From NCBI GenBank assembly GCA_949287395.1, contig CASEFZ010000037.1:1-32187 (forward strand): a stretch of 32,187 nucleotides of DNA, read 5' to 3'. The notes beneath the pieces are model-generated. The model was not told the origin of the DNA. It did no database searches and worked only from the letters and a program-made list of their open reading frames with translations. The DNA is from an uncultured Verrucomicrobiota bacterium (GTDB lineage: Bacteria; Verrucomicrobiota; Verrucomicrobiia; Opitutales; Intestinicryptomonadaceae). Below are positions 15,979-23,639 of this stretch, one piece after another; the first letter of the stretch is position 1; each line of letters opens with the position of its first letter. The position numbers were made by a program, and so were the translations under genes.

Positions 15979-17994
15979 ATGAATATGGTAAAATTGTTTG
16001 CGCTCATGTATTGCGCGGGTGTGTTTCTCTGTTCACAGCTCAATGCTGAGGTTTTTGAACTAAAGTCTCCGGATGGGAAGCTAAGGGCTCTGATTGAAGA
16101 CGGGGCTCAAATAAAGTTTTCCCTCTTTGTGGACGGCAAGGAAACCCTTAAGAATTGCGAAATAGGCATGTCTACCGACAAGGGCGATATAGGTGGAAAC
16201 GCAAACTCGGTTTTTAGCGCCTATACCACACACAAGGATGTCATTAAGCCCGTGTGGGGGATACGCAGCAAAATAGACGACATCTACAACCAGCTGGTGT
16301 TGGGCTTCAAAGGGTTTAAGGTGACATTTCGCGCGTACGACGACGCAATAGCTTACAGAATATCCACTGAATTGGGAGACGGCGACATGTCGGTATTTTC
16401 CGAAAAGTTAAGGCTGCCCATGGCTAAAGATACGCCGCTGATTGCGTCGAAACATTCTGGATGGCGGACGTCGTTTGAAGATTTCTACAGCCGCTTGAAG
16501 GTTGGGGAAGTCGGGGGAAATACTCTGTCAATGCCAGTGATAGCGGGGGCTCCCGTAAAAATGGCCATTGTGGAGTCCGATGTGCTCTCGTATCCGTGGA
16601 TGAGGTTGACACAGTCGAAATCCGGGGACGGGCTGGAGGCTGCATTTGCCCCGTATCCCAAATCCTATGACAGATCGAAGCCGACAATAAGCGTTGTCGA
16701 TACGGAAAAATACATAGCAAGAACCAAAGCTACGCGCGATTTTCCGTGGCGCGCATTCATACCGGTCCGCAAGGATACGGACTTGGCAGATAACGATGTT
16801 GTCTACAAGCTTGCGTCGCCGTCGCGCATACAGGATACGTCTTGGATAGAGCCAGGGTTGTGCGTGTGGGAATGGTGGAACGACTGGGAAATAGAAGGTG
16901 TGCCGTTTAAAGCCGGCGTAACCGAGGAGAATTACAAATATTACACAGATTACGCCGCAGAGCACGGTATTCCCTATGTAGTTTATGATGCCGGGTGGCT
17001 TATAGGCCGGGACGTTGACGGAATGGGGAAAGGCATAGACGAACGCTATATTAGCGGCGAAACCTATATAAACATACCGAAGCAAATAGCCTATGCAAAA
17101 GAGAAGGGTGTTAAGGTCATACTTTGGATACTGGCCCGGTCGACAGACAAATATCCCGAGCGCGGTTTCGACCTGGTAAAAAAATGGGGCGCCGCCGGAA
17201 TGAAGATAGACTTTATAGAAAGGGACGACCAAACAGTATCCGAATTTTACGAAAAGATGCTAAAACTTGCCGCCGAGCGCAATTTAATAATAGACTTTCA
17301 TGGTTGCGCAAAGCCGGCCGGGATACAGAGAACCTATCCCAACTGCGTAAATTTTGAGGCGGTTTTGGGGAATGAATATAGCAAATTCAGCAAGACTCCC
17401 CCAACGCCTCAACACAAGGTTGATTTGGTATTTACGCGCATGTTGGTTGGGCCAATGGACTACACGCCGGGCTCCATGAGAAATGTTTCGGCAAAGGAGT
17501 ATCAGGTCAATTGGGAACGTCCATCCGTAATAGGTACGAGGGCAAATGAAGTTGCAATGTTCGTGCTGTATTTTGCCCCTTTGCAAATGATGTGCGATTC
17601 TCCGACCGCCTATCTAAAGTATCCGGACTTGTTGTCTTTTATAACCTCTATCCCCACCACATGGGACGATACTAAAGCTCTTCAAGGGACGATAGGAAGC
17701 GACGTTGTTGTTGCGCGCCGTTCAGGTGAAAACTGGTTTGTTGGTGGGCTGAATGCTGACAAGGCAAAAACCGTAAAAGTGCGCCTTGCAGATTTTCTTC
17801 CGCCGGATTCTTCTTACAAGCTTGAGATAGTGCGCGATTCCATAAACTCAGAAAAAACTCCGGAGGATTTCATCTACGAAGTAAGAGAAGTTGAATCTGA
17901 CGATATTGTTGAAATCCAAATGCAACCAGGAGGCGGTTTCGCAATGAAGTTTACCCCGATGAAATTAAATATATTCGGGATAGATCTATTCTAA
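15979..17994 (+). CDS. Glycoside hydrolase family 97, retaining type (alpha-galactosidase or alpha-glucosidase)
   Basis: Secreted enzyme that cleaves alpha-linked sugars. I start it at ATG 15979 (671 residues), with a signal peptide MVKLFALMYCAGVFLCSQLNA just inside; the TTG start at 15940 would put 13 polar residues before it. The GH97 N-terminal beta-sandwich begins FELKSPDGKLRALI, and the barrel begins near PGLCVWEWWNDWE. In GMKIDFIERDDQ, Asp411 is placed like the nucleophile of retaining GH97 enzymes (the alpha-galactosidase branch). HGCAKPAGIQRTYPN and FEAVLGNE (Glu460, Glu466) supply the acid/base region. The inverting SusB-type glutamates are not evident. It is followed by a strong terminator and seems monocistronic. 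The family is confident, the substrate is not. Confidence 0.9.
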   Translation: MNMVKLFALMYCAGVFLCSQLNAEVFELKSPDGKLRALIEDGAQIKFSLFVDGKETLKNCEIGMSTDKGDIGGNANSVFSAYTTHKDVIKPVWGIRSKIDDIYNQLVLGFKGFKVTFRAYDDAIAYRISTELGDGDMSVFSEKLRLPMAKDTPLIASKHSGWRTSFEDFYSRLKVGEVGGNTLSMPVIAGAPVKMAIVESDVLSYPWMRLTQSKSGDGLEAAFAPYPKSYDRSKPTISVVDTEKYIARTKATRDFPWRAFIPVRKDTDLADNDVVYKLASPSRIQDTSWIEPGLCVWEWWNDWEIEGVPFKAGVTEENYKYYTDYAAEHGIPYVVYDAGWLIGRDVDGMGKGIDERYISGETYINIPKQIAYAKEKGVKVILWILARSTDKYPERGFDLVKKWGAAGMKIDFIERDDQTVSEFYEKMLKLAAERNLIIDFHGCAKPAGIQRTYPNCVNFEAVLGNEYSKFSKTPPTPQHKVDLVFTRMLVGPMDYTPGSMRNVSAKEYQVNWERPSVIGTRANEVAMFVLYFAPLQMMCDSPTAYLKYPDLLSFITSIPTTWDDTKALQGTIGSDVVVARRSGENWFVGGLNADKAKTVKVRLADFLPPDSSYKLEIVRDSINSEKTPEDFIYEVREVESDDIVEIQMQPGGGFAMKFTPMKLNIFGIDLF

Positions 17995-18012
17995 TTTGCG
18001 TGCCAGCTTCGT

Positions 18013-18054
18013 AAAAAAACCGGCCGGAATATCTCCCAAAGGCCGGTTTTTTTT
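18013..18054 (+). terminator. Rho-independent terminator after the GH97 gene
   Basis: A perfect 10-bp stem AAAACCGGCC (18016-18025) / GGCCGGTTTT (18041-18050) with a 15-nt loop and eight T residues, about 20 nt after the stop. The A-run on the left arm means it could also work on the minus strand for cysK transcripts. Confidence 0.93.
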
Positions 18055-18331
18055 GTGGCAGATGATTGTGGTGATTTGGCAACATCAGTCGCCAATAAAA
18101 AGAAACAATGGAAGCGCCGTGGAAGGTGGTAAATTTTATTTGTTTGGCGCAAAATAGCCTAAGCGGGCACATTTTATTGCCCAAAGCGCGCCTCGTGTAT
18201 GATGACTCTTTTTATGGGGCAAGGTTACTTGCAAAGGGCTGCTGGGCCGGCAGGCGCGTGCAGCTTTTCTTGCTTAAGGGGGATTCTTAAGACAAATAAT
18301 TTTGACTCTGTAGGTCTGCTACTGAAGATGC
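18055..18331. other. Convergent intergenic region between GH97 and cysK
   Basis: This is part of the 337-nt gap between two convergent genes. I see only a short AT-rich inverted repeat (CTTAAG ... CTTAAG, about 18285-18300) and no supported ORF. Confidence 0.4.
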
Positions 18332-19252
18332 CTACTTTTCAAACAGCCAAGTTGAGAGGTATCTTGTTCCCGTGTCTGGCAGCAATACAACTATTTTTTT
18401 GCCTTTGTTTTCGAGTCGTTTTGATACTTCGTATGCCGCGTACATGGCCGCCCCTGAGGATATTCCAACCAATATACCCTCTTTTTGCGCCAATTGTCTG
18501 GCAGCCCAACCGGCATCTTCACTGTCAACGGGAAATATTTCGTCAACCACATCGGGGTTGTATATTTTCGGGACAAAGCCCGCGCCTAAGCCCTGCAACT
18601 TGTGTGGCCCCGGCTTCCCGCCGGAGAGAACTGAAGAATCTTTCGGTTCAACCGCCACAATTTTCACATTTGGGTTGCGCGCTTTTAAGCCTTCTCCCAC
18701 GCCGCTAATAGTGCCGCCAGTACCAACTCCCGCCACAAATATATCGACAAGCCCGTCTGTATCGTCCCATATCTCCACGGCCGTTGTGGCAACGTGCGCT
18801 TTGCGGTTTTCGTCGTTTTCAAACTGTTGAGGAATGAACGCGCCCTTATGTTCTTTTTGCAACTCAAGGGCCTTTTCTATAGCCCCAGACATTCCTTTTG
18901 CGCCGTCAGTCAAAACGACCTCGGCCCCGTAGGCGGAAAAAATCTTTCTTCTTTCCTGGCTCATCGTTTCCGGCATGGTAAGGATTAGCCGGTATCCTTC
19001 CAAAGCCGCTATCATAGCAAGCCCTATTCCGGTATTGCCGCTGGTTGGCTCTATTATTACCGAACCTTTTTTTATCAGGCCGCTTTTGCGTGCGCTGTCA
19101 AGCATCGCCAGAGCTGCCCTGTCTTTGACACTGCCTGAAGGGTTTTGAGATTCAAGCTTTGCATATATTTGCGCGCCAGCATCTTTGAACGAATTTATCC
19201 TGACAAGCGGGGTTGAGCCTATCAGTTCTCTTATGGAATTTTTAACATTCAT
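18332..19252 (-). CDS. cysK: Cysteine synthase (O-acetylserine sulfhydrylase)
   Basis: PLP enzyme that makes cysteine from O-acetylserine and sulfide. I start it at ATG 19252 ([19 protein letters not shown]), where family homology begins, giving 306 residues, the normal length. The frame is open 40 codons further upstream, but that part looks non-coding. The PLP-binding Lys is Lys43 in NPSGSVKDR. The phosphate-cup motifs [11 protein letters not shown] and [12 protein letters not shown] are intact, as are GISSGAAM and the C-terminal [11 protein letters not shown]. Cystathionine beta-synthase is unlikely because there is no extra domain. The upstream leader (about 260 nt) contains TTGACA on the minus strand (19299-19294) with only a weak -10. 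Confidence 0.94.
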   Translation of the reverse strand: MNVKNSIRELIGSTPLVRINSFKDAGAQIYAKLESQNPSGSVKDRAALAMLDSARKSGLIKKGSVIIEPTSGNTGIGLAMIAALEGYRLILTMPETMSQERRKIFSAYGAEVVLTDGAKGMSGAIEKALELQKEHKGAFIPQQFENDENRKAHVATTAVEIWDDTDGLVDIFVAGVGTGGTISGVGEGLKARNPNVKIVAVEPKDSSVLSGGKPGPHKLQGLGAGFVPKIYNPDVVDEIFPVDSEDAGWAARQLAQKEGILVGISSGAAMYAAYEVSKRLENKGKKIVVLLPDTGTRYLSTWLFEK

Positions 19253-19511
19253 TGTTTTTCGTCTCGTCCGAAAATTTTTTAACATACGCTTTTTGTCAAA
19301 CAAAAACGGGCCTAAATGCAGACGGTCCGGCACTTCCTGCAAGCAGAAGTTTTTACGGTTCAAAACCCGCATTCAAGTGCAATAATCCCAGCGGAAACTT
19401 GCGCAGTGCAGGTGTATTCGGCGGAAATTTTTGCACAAAATTTCCAAAGGTTAAATCGGAAGAATTTAAGGTAATTTAATTTTGCCTAAATTAATCGCGC
19501 CAAGTGTGGCC

Positions 19512-20684
19512 TCATTTATTTGCATTTTGCGCGCAAATTTTCATGAAGTCGAAAACCCCACTCAAGTGTGAGGGAATTTTAGAGTGTTTGCGGTTAGAGA
19601 AAATAAAGCCGCAAAACATTTGCGAATTTTTGGGAGTGGCGCCTACCGCCGCCATGGGCAGCCTTGAAAGATAAGATGGAGAAATTTGCACCCCGTTTTC
19701 GCAGAGGAAAATATCGTCGCCAAAAATTTCCCTGCGTCCCAAAAGCCCGTATTCGGCCTTATCAGACGAATCCAAAAATCTTCCGCAATCATCGAGTTTT
19801 GACAGGCAAGTTCTTATAACCTTTGCCGCATTTTCATTAACATACCAAAATAAAGCAAGTTTTGCATCTAAGAATGCGGCATAATCCTTCCCGAAACGCA
19901 TGCCGGCGCCCTTTAGTATGCGCTGGATGTCGACCAGTTTTTTCGGAACTTCCATGCCGCAGCCAGATATTGCGTTAAGTACGCACTCGCGTCCGCCTTC
20001 GCATACAAGGCTATTAAGCTGCGCTATGTTTTCCGATATACGCGCAAGTTCGCGTTTTGCTAAAGCGCTATCGGCTTTTTCGGAAAACTTTTTTTCAAAT
20101 CCGCTAAACGACAAAAATACGAAATCTGCACCTTCCGAAATTTTTTGCCTACATTTATCGAAATTTGCGCCGTCGTTGTCAAAGGGGTCGGATATAAAGT
20201 AATTTACCCCATGTTTGAAAAGAAAATCGGCTAAGGTTGGCGCGTTTGAAAGTCCGTTTTGTCTTGAGGGGTTTTGCCTGTTGAAGTTAAAGCAGGAGAG
20301 GTTGTCGTATGGGATGTTGCCAACGTTAAAGTATTTTGGCAAAGCCAAAAATTTTGCAGCAGACAGCGAAAGAATCTTTCTTGCAGGCTGCGTATTCATT
20401 AGGCATTTCGGGTGAAGCCCGGCTCCAAAAGCGTATTTTACAAGCCTAAATGGCCTAAGCGGAGAATGTTCCGCATCAAAGTAAAAAGGCAAAAAACATT
20501 CGTGCCCGCTTGGGAGCTTTCCGCTTAAAGTCGTGGCAAGGTTTGCCAGTTGCCCTCCAAGCACGCAGCCATCAAGCCTGCTTTGAAAGGGCAGCAGGCC
20601 TTCCATAAATTTAAATTCTTGCGCCCGCTCCCAGCCAAGCGCATTCACAAATACAAATATGTGTACAGGTTTATCTCTTCCCAT
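19512..20684 (-). CDS. Divergent alkaline-phosphatase-superfamily protein, probably inactive
   Basis: The overall pattern resembles the sulfatase/phosphodiesterase-like proteins of the alkaline phosphatase superfamily: an opening strand HIFVFVNALGWE, a TTLSGKLPSGHE segment where the nucleophile loop (TGxxPxxHG) should be, FYFDAEHSP, and late GDDIFLCENGVQISPSYL. Key ligands look lost: the metal Asp of the first strand is Asn, HG(H/Y) has become HECF, and I cannot find the SDHG motif. It may be a pseudoenzyme or may use different residues. I start it at ATG 20684 (390 residues); an in-frame GTG at 20708 adds 8 residues and covers a GGGAG. No signal peptide or membrane helix is seen. It is 259 nt upstream of cysK. 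The fold assignment is tentative. Confidence 0.55.
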   Translation of the reverse strand: MGRDKPVHIFVFVNALGWERAQEFKFMEGLLPFQSRLDGCVLGGQLANLATTLSGKLPSGHECFLPFYFDAEHSPLRPFRLVKYAFGAGLHPKCLMNTQPARKILSLSAAKFLALPKYFNVGNIPYDNLSCFNFNRQNPSRQNGLSNAPTLADFLFKHGVNYFISDPFDNDGANFDKCRQKISEGADFVFLSFSGFEKKFSEKADSALAKRELARISENIAQLNSLVCEGGRECVLNAISGCGMEVPKKLVDIQRILKGAGMRFGKDYAAFLDAKLALFWYVNENAAKVIRTCLSKLDDCGRFLDSSDKAEYGLLGRREIFGDDIFLCENGVQISPSYLSRLPMAAVGATPKNSQMFCGFIFSNRKHSKIPSHLSGVFDFMKICAQNANK

Positions 20685-20876
20685 ATTATAAAATTTGTAC
20701 TCCCACACTTACCACTAAATTGGCATTTTTCCAGCAAAACAACCTCGATTTTTTTAAGCCGCACAAGCAAATACTCTTCTATTTTGCCGCATATGCCGGG
20801 TTCTATTCCAATTTTACGCGGCCTTTTTGAAAACAGCGCAACATAGCGCAAGCAGCACGCCGCAAAAATTCCCCGT

Positions 20877-20915
20877 AAAAAATGCGCCGGCGGTCTTCTT
20901 CGCAGGCGCATTTTT
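20877..20915 (-). terminator. Terminator closing the export operon
   Basis: A perfect 11-bp stem AAAAATGCGCC (20878-20888) / GGCGCATTTTT (20905-20915) with a 16-nt loop, followed on the minus strand by T residues and symmetrical enough to act in both directions. It lies about 50 nt past the stop of the acidic-tailed protein gene at 20963. Confidence 0.9.
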
Positions 20916-20962
20916 GGCTTGGCCTTCTATGGCAACTAAATGCCAGCTAAAAACTTTTGGGA

Positions 20963-21706
20963 CTAAAATGTATCGTCGTCGTCAAGGGACGAATACATCT
21001 TCTTATCGTCCCCTTCGTCTCGATAATCCTCCTCGACGTCGTCGTCATCTTCCCAATGCATGGTCTCGTCCTCTTCGAGGTTTTCGTCTTCATCGGGAAG
21101 GTCTTCTATGTCTTCGTAGTCTTCCTCTTCCGAATCTTCGTCGGAGTCGTCATCTTCCTCTTCCAGAGAGTAGCCCTCAGGAACATATTCAAGTATGTCC
21201 ATTATTTCGTGGAAGCAGTGTATGGCTTTGCCTTCCATATAGTCGTTGGAGTAGTTCTCGCGAATTTCCTCCTCCATATCCTCAATGGCGATATCCTTTT
21301 CAAAGCGGAAGGTGTCGTTGAGCATTTTTATTTGGAGGGCCGTAATGTGATCTAAGAACTCCGCATATGAGGATCGCTCATCGTCTATCGTGTCAGGCAA
21401 CAGGAAAAGCTGCTGTTCGTCGGCCTCGAGAACCGAATCGGAAGAACGCGTCAACTTTACTATGTTTTTATCGTCCCTTTCCGATATCGCAAACGGGATA
21501 AAGGCATTTTCCACAACGGATTCGTCCAAACCGTATTCGCGCAGGCCCTCCAAGGTTTCCAGCATGTGGGAAGCCTGTTTGGGATCGAGAAGACTGTACC
21601 CGTCTATGTCCCAGTTTACTTTGTCGCTCGTTTCGGTGACCCACCAGTTCAGGTCTTTGCCCAATCTTACCTTGCACCAACTCAATTTTGGGGATGATTT
21701 TGCCAT
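20963..21706 (-). CDS. Conserved-looking protein of unknown function with extreme acidic tail
   Basis: A 247-residue protein not recognised by family. Residues 1-180 form an ordinary mixed domain beginning MAKSSPKLSWCKVRLGKDLNWWVTE, with several Trp residues and no signal peptide or membrane helix. The last 66 residues are about 62% Asp or Glu (41 of 66) with only a few Lys or Arg. The tail is encoded mostly by GAC, GAT, GAA and GAG, so it is not a simple codon expansion. It is the last gene of the secA-lnt cluster, 46 nt after lnt, and is followed by a terminator. Position and charge could suit a cytoplasmic adaptor or chaperone-like role, but nothing in the sequence proves this. No Shine-Dalgarno is visible. 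Confidence 0.75.
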   Translation of the reverse strand: MAKSSPKLSWCKVRLGKDLNWWVTETSDKVNWDIDGYSLLDPKQASHMLETLEGLREYGLDESVVENAFIPFAISERDDKNIVKLTRSSDSVLEADEQQLFLLPDTIDDERSSYAEFLDHITALQIKMLNDTFRFEKDIAIEDMEEEIRENYSNDYMEGKAIHCFHEIMDILEYVPEGYSLEEEDDDSDEDSEEEDYEDIEDLPDEDENLEEDETMHWEDDDDVEEDYRDEGDDKKMYSSLDDDDTF

Positions 21707-21710
21707 AAAT

Positions 21711-21764
21711 AAAAAAGCTTACTCGTCGGGAATAGAGAAAAGGCGTTTAGCTTCAAGCTTTTTT
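21711..21764 (-). repeat. Inverted repeat between lnt and the acidic-tailed gene
   Basis: AAAAAAGCTT (21711-21720) and AAGCTTTTTT (21755-21764) are perfect 10-nt inverted copies flanking the intergenic space. The stem would be mostly A-U with a loop over 30 nt, so it is a poor terminator, but it could give partial attenuation. Confidence 0.4.
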
Positions 21765-23639
21765 CTCTAAAGCCGCTCTTTTTCGATATATCGAACTCTT
21801 TTTGCCAAAAGAAAGTCCCGCCCCAAAAAACGCAAAAAATGCGCACGCCCACACGAACCAATCCCCATGGCGCGCATAAAACGAGGCTGAGGAATCAAAA
21901 TTCTTATAGAAGCAAACATCGGCAAAGCCTGCCCCCCTAAAATATATGGAACCGTTTTCGTCCAAAAGCGGCCCGCCCCTAAGCGGTTTTAACGTTTGCG
22001 GGTCTATCTTCCTACCGAGAGCATCCACGATGTCAAAGTTCTTTACCGGTTTGGAAGTAGTATCGGCCTTCCATGCCGTAGAATCTTCATTTTTGAGAGT
22101 TATGGTGGGGAACATTTTCCCGTATTGGTCAAACGCGCAACTAAGGCCATTGTTTGAACTCCTCAAAATGGGCTTCCTAAGGGAAACAGCCTGCAGAGCG
22201 GAATGCGCGGCGTGCTGCCATGCGCCGCCTTCACGTCCGTACCAGGAATCGTTGGTGCATACAAAGATAAAATCGGCGCCGTTTCTGGCCGCCCTCAGCC
22301 CCAAAGAGGGAAACACGTCTTCATAGCATATCATATTTCCCATTTTCAACGGTTTGCCCTTTACTGTAATGTCGAGCGGCTCAAAAAAATCCCCCCTCTT
22401 AAGCTCTCCCACAGGAATTACTTTACCCAGCCACGATGCCCAAAACGGCACATATTCGCCAAACGGCACAAGCTTTGTCTTTGCGTAAAATTTCTTGCCC
22501 AAACCGTCTTTTGGGTCGATGACAAACGCTCCGTTTTGCACTTTTGCCTCGCTCTCAAGCAGGGCCATGTTTCCAAGCGCCATGGGCGTGTTTATGCGTT
22601 TTGACAAATCCTCAAGCAGTCCCCTAACCGCTGGGCTACCAATGATGGGCCATCTTGGAGGAGTTGCGGCCTCGGGTAGCAAAAGTAAGTCTACCCCGGC
22701 TTCGCCCAGCGCAAGCGTTAAAGCTTTTACAACCCTGACATTTTCATAGGCCATGTCGTCGCGCCACTTGAGAATGCCGGGGAAATTCGGCTGGACAAAT
22801 CCTACCCTAAAGCAGTCGCGCGCGTTTACTTTTGAGGGAAGTTCGGAAATGTACAGCCATACACCGCTAAATACCAACAATAGAGCCAAGTAAAACTCCG
22901 GCGAAAATCTCCCAAACCGCGCAATTTTTGTAAACCTGCTTTCCGATCTTACCCTGTACCACGCATAGAGCCTGTAAAAATACTCCTCCACCGCAAGGTT
23001 GAAGAATATCAGCGTAAACGATACGAACCACACACCGCCGAAAGACGCGCTTTGTATAATTGGTATTCTCAGCCACTGTGAGTGCCCCAAAAGCATCCAC
23101 GGAAAACCCGTAAAAATCCACGAGCGCACCCATTCAAGCAGTACCCACAATCCGGCAAGGCCGCACAATTTTACAAGCCTTTTCCATATCGGATCTTCAA
23201 GTTCAGGCAACATCCGCGGCGCCACCGCAAACCATGGAAATATAAACAGCCCCGACACCACCAGCGGAAGAAGCAAAACAGCCCCCCAGCCCGCAGGCGG
23301 GTAAACGTGCCTCAGCCACACCAATATGAAAATCCACGACAAATACGAGAAAACAAAAACCGACGCCAAATATGCGCGCACCGCGCGCTTCCTTTGCATT
23401 TTTGCCTCGTGGTTGCGTGCCCGCGCGCTTTCAGAACCGATTGCGTTGGGCTCCAACACAAGCCTTTTTGACAACCCCAGCGCCCTTGCGCACCAGAGCA
23501 GGGGAACTGCGAATATATAGGCAAATTCCGCCGCCCCGACAGGCTCAAAAGCCGACGCATACAATGCAAACGCAAGCGCCGCCGCCAACACGATCAGTGC
23601 CGCGGCGCGCTTATCGCCAAGCTTTCCCGTTGCCGTCAT
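21753..23639 (-). CDS. lnt: Apolipoprotein N-acyltransferase
   Basis: Inner-membrane enzyme that adds the third acyl chain to the N-terminal Cys of lipoproteins. The 628-residue protein has about seven to eight hydrophobic segments (residues 13-265), a periplasmic nitrilase-like domain (about 275-570) and a C-terminal membrane helix (about 590-612). The catalytic triad is in place: Glu323 (LLPEAATP), Lys387 ([12 protein letters not shown]) and Cys438 (MICYEDVFP), followed by NDSWYG. It is somewhat longer than the E. coli enzyme (512), partly through a charged loop around residues 58-85. Its ATG overlaps the secA stop (ATGA), so the two are translationally coupled. It fits functionally beside signal peptidase and SecA. 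Confidence 0.95.
   Translation of the reverse strand: MTATGKLGDKRAAALIVLAAALAFALYASAFEPVGAAEFAYIFAVPLLWCARALGLSKRLVLEPNAIGSESARARNHEAKMQRKRAVRAYLASVFVFSYLSWIFILVWLRHVYPPAGWGAVLLLPLVVSGLFIFPWFAVAPRMLPELEDPIWKRLVKLCGLAGLWVLLEWVRSWIFTGFPWMLLGHSQWLRIPIIQSASFGGVWFVSFTLIFFNLAVEEYFYRLYAWYRVRSESRFTKIARFGRFSPEFYLALLLVFSGVWLYISELPSKVNARDCFRVGFVQPNFPGILKWRDDMAYENVRVVKALTLALGEAGVDLLLLPEAATPPRWPIIGSPAVRGLLEDLSKRINTPMALGNMALLESEAKVQNGAFVIDPKDGLGKKFYAKTKLVPFGEYVPFWASWLGKVIPVGELKRGDFFEPLDITVKGKPLKMGNMICYEDVFPSLGLRAARNGADFIFVCTNDSWYGREGGAWQHAAHSALQAVSLRKPILRSSNNGLSCAFDQYGKMFPTITLKNEDSTAWKADTTSKPVKNFDIVDALGRKIDPQTLKPLRGGPLLDENGSIYFRGAGFADVCFYKNFDSSASFYARHGDWFVWACAFFAFFGAGLSFGKKSSIYRKRAALEKKA

Noticed and set aside
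20645-20911. 88-codon minus-strand ORF between the acidic protein and the phosphatase-like gene
   Set aside because: It starts inside the operon terminator and overlaps the next gene's start; no domain or ribosome site.
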